The notes beneath the pieces are model-generated. The model had not been told where the DNA came from. It made no database searches and saw nothing but the letters and a program-made list of their open reading frames with translations. A stretch of DNA of 64,000 bases from Promethearchaeota archaeon. GTDB lineage: Archaea; Asgardarchaeota; Lokiarchaeia; Sigyniarchaeales; SOKP01. The stretch lies in contig JAFGOA010000215.1 in the NCBI GenBank assembly GCA_016926735.1, forward strand, positions 20,578-84,577, written 5' to 3'. A program made the translations under genes and the position numbers. Below are positions 8,742 to 17,553 of the stretch, one piece after another (the stretch's first letter is position 1; each line of letters opens with the position of its first letter).

Positions 8742-9146
8742 ATGAACACTCCTCGTCAAGAAAAAATTAAGGATATGATTTGTAATATAGAGCAATGTAA
8801 AGATATAGATAATTTCTTTGATAATTTAAGAATCTTAGGAAAAAAACTAAAAACTAATGAATTTATTAATAATCAAATTAAAATATTGAATATTTTTGCC
8901 AATAAAGAGAGATTAATGATTATCTATTCATTAATGGAGAAAGATCGTTGTGTCTGTGAACTAGAAGCAATATTGGATAAATCTCAACCTTCGATTTCGC
9001 ATCATCTAAAGAGGTTAGAGGATGTAAATCTTATTAGAGGTTGGAAGAAAAGTAAATTTACATATTACAGTCTTAATAAATCTCAATTAAAATCTTATAT
9101 TAATGATTATATATCATTTTTTGATTATGGTAAGGTAATACTTTAA
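8742..9146 (+). CDS. ArsR/SmtB-family metal(loid)-responsive repressor
   Basis: From ATG 8742 the protein has 134 residues; an in-frame ATG at 8724 would add six but lies before the likely ribosome-binding stretch. A winged helix fills the C-terminal two thirds: L-x-I-F-A-N-K-E-R-L, then D-R-C-V-C-E-L-E-A-I-L, then S-Q-P-S-I-S-H-H-L-K-R-L and a wing. The Cys-Val-Cys in helix 3 matches the E-L-C-V-C-D-L As(III)/Sb(III) site of classical ArsR. An N-terminal extension of about 45 residues contains two more cysteines (I-C-N-I-E-Q-C). It is divergent from the HgcA-like gene across the dyad at 8647-8676 and upstream of the permease, so it probably controls both. The inducer could be arsenic, mercury or another thiophilic species. 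Confidence 0.88.
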   Translation: MNTPRQEKIKDMICNIEQCKDIDNFFDNLRILGKKLKTNEFINNQIKILNIFANKERLMIIYSLMEKDRCVCELEAILDKSQPSISHHLKRLEDVNLIRGWKKSKFTYYSLNKSQLKSYINDYISFFDYGKVIL

Positions 9147-9261
9147 GATTTTTTATAATTCTATTTAAAAAATCCACAAAATATACTTTTTTACAACTAG
9201 GTATTAAATTTAAATACAATGTAAATTTCTTTTGAGATTAAATATGTATGAGTAGATCAGA

Positions 9262-10704
9262 ATATTAGTAAGTAACATACTTCTATTAATTTGTTTTATT
9301 TCTGTTATTTTATTAATTTTAACTGAAAAATTAAATAGAGCAGTCGCAGCTTTAATGGGTGCGGTGATAGCTTATTTTATTTTAATTTTTATTGAAGGTT
9401 ATGATTTTTCAGTTATAGTTGATTTAATGTTTAGCACTAATGAAAATTATGTAAATTTACATTCGCTTATTTTAATAATTAGCATGATGATAATTGTGCA
9501 AATATCACATGAAGCAGGATTGTTTCAATTTATATCTATATATTTGATTAAATTTTCAAAAGGAAAACCAATTCCATTAATGATTATATTATGTTGTGTG
9601 ACTGTCTTAATTTCAGCGATTCTTAATAATATTTTAACAGTAATAATTCTAATCCCCCTTACTATAACTATATCAAGAATTCTTAATATAAATCCTACAC
9701 CTTATATTCTTACCCAAGCTATTTTGGTAAATGTTGGAGGTACATTATTTTCGATATCTTCAATTCCAAATATTTTAATAGTAACATATGCAGGAATAAG
9801 TTTTTTGGATTTTTTAATTAATGTAGGATTACTATCTTTATTGGTTTTTAGTCTTACTTTAGGATTTTTCATAATTTTATATAAAAAAGAAATGAAAATT
9901 CCAGAAGGATCTTTGAATGTTTTAAAGGAGTATAATGTTTGGAATGTTGTTCAAAGTAAAAAACTCTTATATCTCTCAATGATATCTTTATTATCATTAT
10001 TTTTTCTATTCATAGTTGTACCTTCAGATATAATATCCCCTGATATTATAGCTTTAACCTTAGGAGTTTTAATGATAATATTAAGTAAATTAGAACCAAA
10101 AGAAATATTCTCTAAAATTGACATTGAATTAATCCTTTATTTAATAGGAATCTTTGTTATTGCAGGCTCTCTAGAACTACTTAATGTTTTAGATATTGTA
10201 GGAGAATTTATTTCTCAAGTTGGAGGAGGAGATACATATGTTTTATTATTACTTGTTTTATGGATATCTGCTTTTTTGAGCTCTTCCATTGATAATATTC
10301 CTATAACAAAAGTGCTTATTCCTGTAATCGGTGAAATTCCAGGAATAACATCTGAAACAATAAGAAAAAGATTATATTATTCTCTCGCATTAGGTGCAAA
10401 TTGGGGGGACAATCTTACACCTCTTGGTGATAATATCCTTGTTGTAAATATTGCAGAACAGAATAAAAGGCCAATTTCATTCAAACAATTTATGAAGTTA
10501 GGATTTGTAACAACTATTTATCAATTGTTAATAATAACAATATATTTTACCCTTATTTTTAAATTTATAACAGGTATTATAATTTTATTTGTAATTATTG
10601 TTATAATTATTCTTATTTACTTTTTTATGAAAAAAGGTCCAAAAAAGATAAGAAATAAAACAATAAATACTCTATCTAATCTTAGACATTATATAATTAG
10701 GTGA
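9262..10704 (+). CDS. ArsB/NhaD-type ion transporter family permease
   Basis: A polytopic membrane protein with about eleven hydrophobic segments. It resembles the ion-transporter superfamily of ArsB, NhaD and YbiR proteins: E-K-L-N-R-A-V-A-A-L-M-G-A-V near the N-terminus, a central A-I-L-N-N-I-L-T-V motif, and S-S-I-D-N-I-P-I-T with G-A-N-W-G-D-N-L-T-P-L-G-D-N in the second half. The first ATG (9355) would cut off the first helix and the E-K-L-N-R-A motif. The open frame reaches 9256 with no ATG, GTG or TTG, so I place the start at ATA 9262 behind GAGTAGATC. It could export arsenite or another anion; substrate not provable. It follows the ArsR gene by about 115 bases. Confidence 0.82.
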   Translation: MLVSNILLLICFISVILLILTEKLNRAVAALMGAVIAYFILIFIEGYDFSVIVDLMFSTNENYVNLHSLILIISMMIIVQISHEAGLFQFISIYLIKFSKGKPIPLMIILCCVTVLISAILNNILTVIILIPLTITISRILNINPTPYILTQAILVNVGGTLFSISSIPNILIVTYAGISFLDFLINVGLLSLLVFSLTLGFFIILYKKEMKIPEGSLNVLKEYNVWNVVQSKKLLYLSMISLLSLFFLFIVVPSDIISPDIIALTLGVLMIILSKLEPKEIFSKIDIELILYLIGIFVIAGSLELLNVLDIVGEFISQVGGGDTYVLLLLVLWISAFLSSSIDNIPITKVLIPVIGEIPGITSETIRKRLYYSLALGANWGDNLTPLGDNILVVNIAEQNKRPISFKQFMKLGFVTTIYQLLIITIYFTLIFKFITGIIILFVIIVIIILIYFFMKKGPKKIRNKTINTLSNLRHYIIR

Positions 10705-10705
10705 T
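10699..10705 (+). promoter_or_regulatory. Shine-Dalgarno AGGTGAT overlapping the permease stop codon
   Basis: AGGTGAT matches the archaeal 16S anti-Shine-Dalgarno sequence and contains the TGA stop of the permease. It lies 5 bases before ATA 10711, the proposed start of the roadblock-type gene. The overlap suggests translational coupling. Confidence 0.5.
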
Positions 10706-10710
10706 AATAA

Positions 10711-11346
10711 ATAGTATTCAAAAGTATTGAAAGAATTAAAAACTCTTTACCCGAAATAGTACATATTGTAATGTTTTACAATAATGGTATAGTATTCCAA
10801 ACAACATTCTCTCACGATGAGATAAATATTCCTAAATTGGGAGAACATATTTCTGAATTATTAAATCAAATTCGGGCTGTTTATACTATCTGTAATATCG
10901 AAATACAGAATTATAATAAATTAATATTTGAAACCGAAAATATTTCAACAATTGTTCTCAAACTTGGAGAAGATAGTAATATTGCTCTTTTTTTTAAGAA
11001 TGAGGATACTAAAGAACTTAAAATTAAATCAATTCAACGATATCTTAATCGAATTGAAGAACTTATTGATATGGATGCCAAAGAACTGATCCTTCAAGAA
11101 ATCTTAGTCGAGGAAAATAACATTAAAGATCTTCAGATTATTTTAGATTCAAAATATAATGAAATAAAAGAAATTAAATCCGAATTGGGTAATATATCAG
11201 AAGAAGAGAATCTTCAAAATTTGGATACTAAGGTAAGTAAAGAATACGAACAACTTGAAAAAGATTGTAAGAATATAGAAAAAGAAATTTTAAATAAAAA
11301 GGAAAAGATTCAAAGTCTGAAAAAAAAGATGAATGAAGAGAATTAA
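10711..11346 (+). CDS. Roadblock/LC7-like domain protein with C-terminal coiled coil
   Basis: About 211 residues if read from ATA 10711. The N-terminal 100 residues follow the roadblock/LC7 pattern: an amphipathic helix (I-E-R-I-K-N-S-L-P-E-I-V-H-I-V), a strand with N-N-G-I-V-F-Q, the helix I-P-K-L-G-E-H-I-S-E-L-L, then strands ending L-G-E-D-S-N-I-A-L-F-F. Residues about 120-210 are a charged coiled coil. ATG 10771 would remove the first helix, and only ATA 10711 sits correctly behind GGTGAT. Roadblock proteins act as scaffolds or regulators of small GTPases. Tight coupling to the permease suggests a link to that transporter, which is inference. Confidence 0.6.
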   Translation: MVFKSIERIKNSLPEIVHIVMFYNNGIVFQTTFSHDEINIPKLGEHISELLNQIRAVYTICNIEIQNYNKLIFETENISTIVLKLGEDSNIALFFKNEDTKELKIKSIQRYLNRIEELIDMDAKELILQEILVEENNIKDLQIILDSKYNEIKEIKSELGNISEEENLQNLDTKVSKEYEQLEKDCKNIEKEILNKKEKIQSLKKKMNEEN

Positions 11347-11374
11347 AATCTAGAATTTAAAAATCTTATATCTA

Positions 11375-12601
11375 TTATTTAAGATAATTTCGAATAGATG
11401 ATAACGTGAAAATTATAATTGAGCATCCCATTATTATAAAAGTTATTTTAATATTATATAAAAAAATTAATCCAAACATGGGTATAATAATACCTGGTAT
11501 CATTTTTATCATATTTAGTACACTAAAACTTAAGGCTCTATTCTCTCCATCAAGTTCCTTATTAAATTGATTTAAAAAAAAGATATATCTAGAGAATCCT
11601 AATCCAAGAATAATGATAATTATAATAAGATTCAATGGAATAGAGGAAATGATTCCTAATATAACAAAAAGAATTCCTAAGAAAAGAGTTACCAATAAAA
11701 GTGCATGTTTTGAATTAATTATCTTTTTTTTAGATATTATGTACGTAAAAAATACCTCTGAGAAAATAATCATAGCTTCTATAAAACCATAGTATATCAA
11801 TGATATCTTTAATTCTATTAAAAGATAAAATTGATAATTTATATATAATGAAAAAATAATAATTTCAATTATTAATATCTCTTTTAATAATATTTTTATA
11901 ATGTTACTCTTTCCAAGAATCTTTAAACCTAATTTAATTTGTTTAATGAAATTTTTTCTATTTTTAATCTTCAAAGGTTTTAGCTTTTCCTTTATTGTAA
12001 ATGCTATTATTAAACTGATAAAATAAGGAAGACTCATTAATATTACAACAGCTTGTAATGAAATAAGGGAACCTATTAATGACCCTATAGGTGAAGAAAT
12101 AATTATTCCTATAAGAAAAATATTACTTGATTTCCCTATTGTTTTTGAAAATTCCTTCTCTAGTCTTTGATATTTCATTGAATCATGCAATAATGCTTCT
12201 GTAGATCCAGATATAAGAGCGGTTCCTAATGCAAAAAATGTTTCACCAATATAAAAAAAATAAATATTAATAAGTAATCCATATATCAATGCCCCAATTG
12301 TGCTAAAGAAGCTTGCTAATATAAGACTCTTTCTTTTACCAAAATAATCCGCAATCATTCCACAAGGAATTTCAAGAATAAATATCAATAAATAATGATA
12401 ACTTTGTAAGATATTATAGTCTATCAAAGTGAATTTTGCATAATTTAAATAAAAGGGTACAATTACTCCTGAGAGAAAATAAAATCCAATAAAAAATTGA
12501 AATATAAAGATTTTCCTTATATTTATAATATATAATTTACTAATTTTTTTTGTTTGCTCTGAAATTATATGTTGATTTTCTAAATCTTCTAAAACAATCA
12601 A
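11375..12601 (-). CDS. Major facilitator superfamily transporter
   Basis: A 408-residue protein with about twelve hydrophobic segments and a cytoplasmic N-terminus. The MFS motif A loop between helices 2 and 3 reads G-M-I-A-D-Y-F-G-K-R-K-S. Helix 4 carries S-G-S-T-E-A-L-L-H-D-S, a variant common in drug and metabolite exporters of this superfamily. The start is TTG 12601 behind GGGGAT; the next codon is ATT, which has the spacing seen for other proposed ATT starts. It converges with the roadblock-type gene. The substrate cannot be predicted. Confidence 0.85.
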   Translation of the reverse strand: MIVLEDLENQHIISEQTKKISKLYIINIRKIFIFQFFIGFYFLSGVIVPFYLNYAKFTLIDYNILQSYHYLLIFILEIPCGMIADYFGKRKSLILASFFSTIGALIYGLLINIYFFYIGETFFALGTALISGSTEALLHDSMKYQRLEKEFSKTIGKSSNIFLIGIIISSPIGSLIGSLISLQAVVILMSLPYFISLIIAFTIKEKLKPLKIKNRKNFIKQIKLGLKILGKSNIIKILLKEILIIEIIIFSLYINYQFYLLIELKISLIYYGFIEAMIIFSEVFFTYIISKKKIINSKHALLLVTLFLGILFVILGIISSIPLNLIIIIIILGLGFSRYIFFLNQFNKELDGENRALSFSVLNMIKMIPGIIIPMFGLIFLYNIKITFIIMGCSIIIFTLSSIRNYLK

Positions 12602-13080
12602 ATATATCCCCTGCTTAAGGTTATTCTTAATTAAAATAATTGATTATGAAAAAATATGAGATGATTTCCCTTTTATCTTCCTAATTTTAGTAGAATATTC
12701 AAAATTAACTAAATAATTAAATGAAGATTTTAATAGATGCTAGAAGAACAAATTAAATATGATCTACTAGCTTTAATTTTAAGTAATGTATAATGTCAAG
12801 TACTTATTATAAAACAATAGTATTTATTCTTCATAAGAAATTACACTTAATAATGATCTTTAGTGATTGAGTGAAAATGTTGTTTCTATTCTCAATATTT
12901 ATAGAAATAATTAATATATATAATTATTTGCTTTTCTTCTCTAATTTAAAACAATAGTTTTCAAAGATATTCTATGATTTCAAAGATATTATTGTTTAAT
13001 TTTAATTTTTTCATTAAAAAAAGTTTTATAATTAAAAATTAAAGATAAAAAAAATTTATGTTGATGATATCAATCAGTTC
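12602..13080. other. Intergenic region, no gene seen
   Basis: 479 bases upstream of the MFS gene and downstream of the methyltransferase. No open frame of note on either strand. It holds a 13-bp direct repeat TTTCAAAGATATT at about 12958-12970 and 12978-12990, flanked by AAACAATA and TATTGTTT in inverted orientation. The meaning is unknown; it could be a regulatory site or the tail of the upstream transcription unit. Confidence 0.4.
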
Positions 13081-13944
13081 TTATTCAGATGATTTAGTTT
13101 TATTATTTTTTAAAATAAAATATAATGCCCCTAATTCTCCATTAATTTCAGATAACTCACTAACAGATTCATAGTTTTGATTGTAAATACCTATTAAAGA
13201 AAATCCTCCTAATGAAGTCAATTGTTTGAAATCTTCAAATGTCCATAATCTCAAGTTATGAATTTCTTTTATTTCTTTTTTTTTGCCATTTTCTCTAATA
13301 GTCATCTGAAAATCAATTTCTCGGATTTTTTTTTCTATATCATATCTTTTAATAATCCATTGAGCTTTTATATCTATATTATCTTCTTTAATATACCATA
13401 TATCATCTTTTTTGATTTCATTTTGAATATTTTCACATTTGCAACTAATCTCGGCGATATAAATTCCCCCATCTCTTAAGGATTTATTCATGGTTTTAAA
13501 ATGAGAAATAATATCTTCGTCTGTTCTTAAATATCCCAAACTATTAATGCAAATAAATGCTGCGTCTGATTCTTTTTTAAATATTTTATTTCTCATATCT
13601 CCAGTTATGACTTTATAATTATTCCTTATTTCGATGTTTTTTTGTAATCTTTGATCACAATATTTTATCATTTTCTTACTAATATCATATCCTTTTATAT
13701 AATAACCATGATTTGCAAATTTTTCTATAAATATCCCAGAACCACACGCAGGTTCTATAATCCTTTTAACATCAAAATTACAATATAATCTAAATATAGA
13801 TCTGAAAAATTCAAAATCATTATCAATATTTCTTTTAAACACCAAATCATAATATTTTGGTAATTCATAGAACCTATATTGTTCACTATTTCCTAATTTA
13901 TTATTTTCTAAACTTACATTACTTTTTGTTTCTGTAATACTCAA
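13081..13944 (-). CDS. Class I SAM-dependent methyltransferase
   Basis: A 287-residue soluble methyltransferase. Motif I is I-I-E-P-A-C-G-S-G-I-F at about 60-70, followed by the acidic end of strand 2 in K-G-Y-D-I-S. Motif IV region: A-A-F-I-C-I-N-S-L-G-Y-L. The C-terminal part (L-R-L-W-T-F-E-D-F-K-Q-L then G-F-S-L-I-G-I-Y) resembles small-molecule methyltransferases. TTG 13944 lies only 2 bases after AGAGGT; ATT 13938 has the better spacing and may be the true start. The gene follows Hsp20 by 18 bases and is probably co-transcribed. The substrate is unknown. Confidence 0.82.
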   Translation of the reverse strand: MSITETKSNVSLENNKLGNSEQYRFYELPKYYDLVFKRNIDNDFEFFRSIFRLYCNFDVKRIIEPACGSGIFIEKFANHGYYIKGYDISKKMIKYCDQRLQKNIEIRNNYKVITGDMRNKIFKKESDAAFICINSLGYLRTDEDIISHFKTMNKSLRDGGIYIAEISCKCENIQNEIKKDDIWYIKEDNIDIKAQWIIKRYDIEKKIREIDFQMTIRENGKKKEIKEIHNLRLWTFEDFKQLTSLGGFSLIGIYNQNYESVSELSEINGELGALYFILKNNKTKSSE

Positions 13945-13962
13945 AAACCTCTAAAATTTATC

Positions 13963-14523
13963 CTATTTAATATTAATTATCTTTTTCTCTTTCTTTGGAA
14001 TTTCTTTTTTAGGTATTATAATCTTTAAAATACCTTTCTCTAAGGTAGCATCTACATTTTCTTCATCAATCTCATTAGGTAGGCTGAAACAACGATAATA
14101 TTTTGCAGAACGATATTCTTTTCTTACTATATCTCCCTTATCTTCTTGGTTTTTTATTTCCTTTATTTCTCCTTTTATTTCAAGATTTCCATCTATTAAA
14201 GATATTTCAATATCTTCCTTATCTAATCCAGGTAATTCGGCTGTTAAATTAAAATTTTTATCATCTTCTATAATATTGGCTAGGGGGGTCCGAAATATTG
14301 GTAGATTATTATGTAATTGGAGTTGTAATGTAGGAGAGATATTTCTGTTAAAGGGATAAAACCATTCATTAAAAAAATTTCGATGAAGGTTATCAAAAAG
14401 TTGATCCATATTTTGAAATAAAGAAAAAGGATTTGCTCTTCTGATAAAAAACTCTTTTTTTTCTTTTGTATCTTCTTGAGAGTTTGAGCTATCTTTCTTT
14501 ATCTTTATCTTTTTTTCATCCAT
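13963..14523 (-). CDS. hsp20: Small heat shock protein, Hsp20/alpha-crystallin family
   Basis: A 186-residue chaperone that holds unfolded proteins without ATP. Residues about 80-175 form the alpha-crystallin domain: L-T-A-E-L-P-G-L-D-K-E-D-I-E-I-S, a central G-D-I-V-R-K-E-Y-R-S, and the end motif G-I-L-K-I-I-I-P-K. The first 40 residues are charged and probably flexible, followed by a phenylalanine-rich segment typical of the oligomerising N-terminus. It is divergent from the ribbon-helix-helix gene and heads a probable two-gene unit with the methyltransferase. No heat-shock operator could be identified. Confidence 0.93.
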   Translation of the reverse strand: MDEKKIKIKKDSSNSQEDTKEKKEFFIRRANPFSLFQNMDQLFDNLHRNFFNEWFYPFNRNISPTLQLQLHNNLPIFRTPLANIIEDDKNFNLTAELPGLDKEDIEISLIDGNLEIKGEIKEIKNQEDKGDIVRKEYRSAKYYRCFSLPNEIDEENVDATLEKGILKIIIPKKEIPKKEKKIINIK

Positions 14524-14686
14524 TTTAATTCTCTTTATTTTTTACTTTAAATTATCTGAATTATAATTATTATTGATCTAAACAAAGTATTTAAACGTTG
14601 TCATATGAAAACTTATGATCAGATCGATACATTTTTAAACTTTATTAATATTTAATTATACTATAGAAAATATATTTTTCATTTAG

Positions 14687-15271
14687 GTGAATGTAATAAC
14701 AGAAAAGAAACTAAAGAATAAGACTAATTTTTTAGGTTTTAGGCTCTCTGAAAAGTTATTATTAAAATTAGATATTATTGCTAATCAAGAAAATAAAACT
14801 CGAGGATTAATTGCAAAAGAAGCTGTAAAACAATGGATCAATATCAAACAATATGAGGCCGGTAATGAAATGATTACAATCCCGAAAAAATTATTTTTAG
14901 ATTTAATTGAATCTCATAGTGAAGAATCATTAGATAATATAACTGGGAAGATGGTTGTTTTATTATCTGATTTTATCAAATTCATATTTAATAAACCTTT
15001 AAATATAAAAACATTAGAAGATTATGCTGTTTTTTCATCTAATTTTTTTGGGAAAAAAGGACTAAGATGGTTCAATAATATCGATGTAAAAATAGAGAAT
15101 GGTTTTTATATCTTTAGAGGATTGCATGATTTAGGAGAAAATTTTTCATTCTTTTTTGTGAAAATTTACAGAAAATTACTATCTGAACATTTTAATTTCG
15201 ATTTTATTACAAAAATAGAAGAATCATCACCATTTCTTATTAATCTAAAATTTAAATACAAAAATGATTAA
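14687..15271 (+). CDS. Ribbon-helix-helix DNA-binding protein with uncharacterised C-terminal domain
   Basis: About 194 residues. Residues 14-55 (F-L-G-F-R-L-S-E-K-L-L-L-K-L-D, then T-R-G-L-I-A-K-E-A-V-K-Q-W) fit a CopG/ribbon-helix-helix fold. The remaining 130 residues include G-K-K-G-L-R-W-F-N-N-I-D-V and F-Y-I-F-R-G-L-H-D-L-G and are not recognised. GTG 14687 is inside the Shine-Dalgarno-like GGTGA; ATA 14696, 4 bases later, could be the real start. It precedes the longin/PAS sensor by about 30 bases, so the two probably form a sensor-regulator pair. The DNA target is unknown. Confidence 0.62.
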   Translation: MNVITEKKLKNKTNFLGFRLSEKLLLKLDIIANQENKTRGLIAKEAVKQWINIKQYEAGNEMITIPKKLFLDLIESHSEESLDNITGKMVVLLSDFIKFIFNKPLNIKTLEDYAVFSSNFFGKKGLRWFNNIDVKIENGFYIFRGLHDLGENFSFFFVKIYRKLLSEHFNFDFITKIEESSPFLINLKFKYKND

Positions 15272-15303
15272 AAATATTATTCAATAAAAAAAAATCGTTA
15301 AGG

Positions 15304-16485
15304 GTGTTAAGAATTAGTTTAAGAGGTTTATTTTTCTTTAGGTTTGATCAAAGAATTGGACCTTCTATAATTTTTAAATTACCAATAGATTTCGATAATA
15401 CAGTTATTTCAAAACTACTATCATTAATGGATTTAGAGGAAGAAAACATCTTTATTCATTCATTTGAAAATTATAAAAGTATCAACTTAATATTTAATAT
15501 AGAGAGCAAATATACAAGAGGAAATAAAGAGACACTTCAAATTTCATTAGTAATTGATAGAGATTCTAAAATAGATGAGAGCTTCTTAGAAAAACTCCTT
15601 GTGAAATTTATCAGATCAATTAAAGAAATAACAGATTTGGATAACTTCTTCTTTTCTATTTCTACTGAACATGAAAAACACTTTCAAATACAAGAACAAT
15701 TGATTTTATTATTTCAAACATTTTATCAATCTACTAAAACAACAATAGATATTTTAATTGAGAAAGAACATGAATATCAAACTTTATTTGAAAACGCTAG
15801 AGATGCTATAATACTGTTTGATATTAATTCATTTGAAATAATAGATATGAATAGTTATACTGAAACAATATTTGATCTACCAAAAAATAAAATCTTAGAA
15901 CAAAAAATTACTGAACTTTTAAAAATCAAAGAACATGAAATATTTAAAAATAAATTACTTAAATTAAGTTCAGAAGAATTTTCTGAATTTATTGAATTAA
16001 ACTTCAAAAATAATAGAGGACGAGAAATCTTTCTTGAAATAAATGCTAATAGTATAGGTGAGAAAAAAAAAAATATAATCCAAATTGTAATTAGAGATAT
16101 AACTAAAAGAACACTTCTTCAAATTGCGTTAAATGAACGTTTAAAAGAACTAAACGCATTATATAAACTTTCAAAATTGATGGACAAAAAGAATTATTCA
16201 ATACATCAAATCTTGGATAAATGCTTGATCATTATACAAAATGCTATGAAATTTCCTCATATTGCGCGTGTTAGAATTCTATTTAATAAGGAAGTATGGA
16301 TTAGTAATGATTTTAAAGAAACTGAGTGGAAAATATCTACTCATATTAAAATATACAATAAATTATTAGATCTCGAAGTTTTTTATATTGAAGAAAAAGA
16401 ATTTTTAGAAGAAAAATTGACTTTTTTATTTGAATTTGCTCATAGATTAAGATTATCCATATTAAATAAGATTGGAGTCCTCTAG
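15304..16485 (+). CDS. Longin-like/PAS sensor protein
   Basis: 393 residues with three parts. Residues 1 to about 115 (F-F-R-F-D-Q-R-I-G-P-S-I-I-F, then L-Q-I-S-L-V-I-D) look like the longin/roadblock-type domain frequent in Asgard proteins. About 155-275 is a PAS domain: Y-Q-T-L-F-E-N-A-R-D-A-I-I-L-F-D then R-D-I-T-K-R. The last 110 residues resemble a GAF-like module. There is no kinase or output domain, so the signal probably passes by protein contact. GTG 15304 lies in GGTG; ATT 15313 has Shine-Dalgarno spacing and could be the true start. It is likely co-transcribed with the preceding ribbon-helix-helix gene. Confidence 0.6.
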   Translation: MLRISLRGLFFFRFDQRIGPSIIFKLPIDFDNTVISKLLSLMDLEEENIFIHSFENYKSINLIFNIESKYTRGNKETLQISLVIDRDSKIDESFLEKLLVKFIRSIKEITDLDNFFFSISTEHEKHFQIQEQLILLFQTFYQSTKTTIDILIEKEHEYQTLFENARDAIILFDINSFEIIDMNSYTETIFDLPKNKILEQKITELLKIKEHEIFKNKLLKLSSEEFSEFIELNFKNNRGREIFLEINANSIGEKKKNIIQIVIRDITKRTLLQIALNERLKELNALYKLSKLMDKKNYSIHQILDKCLIIIQNAMKFPHIARVRILFNKEVWISNDFKETEWKISTHIKIYNKLLDLEVFYIEEKEFLEEKLTFLFEFAHRLRLSILNKIGVL

Positions 16486-16623
16486 AAAAGATTTTATATA
16501 ATAAAAATTTGATATTAAGCTAATCTAATTAATCCTATTGTCTTTTAATAATAAATTTTAAACTAAATTTTTATAAGGATATCTAATATTAAATATATTT
16601 ATTCTATAGAAAATGAAAAAATT

Positions 16624-17553
16624 ATGAAAAAACAATATTTAATTTCTGTAAGTATAATTATTACAATTATTATTATATTAGGAATCATATATTACAATGA
16701 TATATTAACCTTTTTTAATATTACTAGTGAATTAAATAAACTAAAAGTTAATTTAATTATCATTAATTTATTGGTTTATGTTATAAGAACATTATTAATA
16801 AAACTAATCAATATTTTGTTAAAATATAAAATGTTGAGATTTTTAATTACTTTTCTCTTGAATATTATATGGATTGGATTTCTATTTTGGCTAATTTTTA
16901 TCCTATCTCCTGAGTTAGGTATAGCAATTGTGTCTTTTCTAATTGTATCGATATCTCTAACATTTAAAGATAGAATTAGTAACATAACATCTAGCATAAT
17001 GATATTAGTATCAAAATCTATAGATATTGGTGATTTAATTGAAACAAATAATTATCAAGGAATTGTGTCTAAAATAACATTAAATTATACAAAATTGGTA
17101 GATTTTTCAGGAATTGAAATATTTTTACCTAATATAAATATATACAATGCATCTATTAAGAGATTCACTCAAAATATATCACGATTATCTGAAGAAAAAG
17201 ATTATGAATTGCATGACTATATTAAAATCTTTCAAGATCTTATAACATTTAAAGAGGAAAAATTCACTCGATATATTAAGACTGTAGAAATTCCTTACAG
17301 TTTCATAAACAAGGAATTAAATGAACAATTAACGATTCCTTTTGATAAATATACACAATTGCTAGGAATCAGACCATTTGCTTATGCAAATTATACAAAT
17401 TTTAACCGTCTTAATTTTACTTTACAACTATTATCTAAAGATCCTAATATGATAATAACATATAAAAATCAATTTATGAAAGACATATTATATGAATTGG
17501 CATCAGAAAAAATAATGTTTAATTCCAATTTAAATAATTTGGAGGAAGAATAA
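16624..17553 (+). CDS. MscS-family mechanosensitive channel
   Basis: 309 residues. Three to four N-terminal hydrophobic segments precede the pore-lining helix (G-I-A-I-V-S-F-L-I-V-S-I-S-L-T-F-K-D) and the cytoplasmic MscS beta domain (D-I-G-D-L-I-E-T-N-N-Y-Q-G-I-V-S, then G-I-E-I-F-L-P-N-I-N-I). The pore helix lacks the usual Gly/Ala repeats of E. coli MscS. MscS channels open under membrane tension to release osmolytes. Its stop abuts the next MscS gene (ATG follows immediately), indicating an operon and possibly a hetero-oligomeric channel. Confidence 0.82.
   Translation: MKKQYLISVSIIITIIIILGIIYYNDILTFFNITSELNKLKVNLIIINLLVYVIRTLLIKLINILLKYKMLRFLITFLLNIIWIGFLFWLIFILSPELGIAIVSFLIVSISLTFKDRISNITSSIMILVSKSIDIGDLIETNNYQGIVSKITLNYTKLVDFSGIEIFLPNINIYNASIKRFTQNISRLSEEKDYELHDYIKIFQDLITFKEEKFTRYIKTVEIPYSFINKELNEQLTIPFDKYTQLLGIRPFAYANYTNFNRLNFTLQLLSKDPNMIITYKNQFMKDILYELASEKIMFNSNLNNLEEE

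Noticed and set aside
8613..8795. Minus-strand frame across the divergent promoter
   Set aside because: It covers the operator and the start of arsR on the other strand, lacks family features, and is AT-rich spacer.
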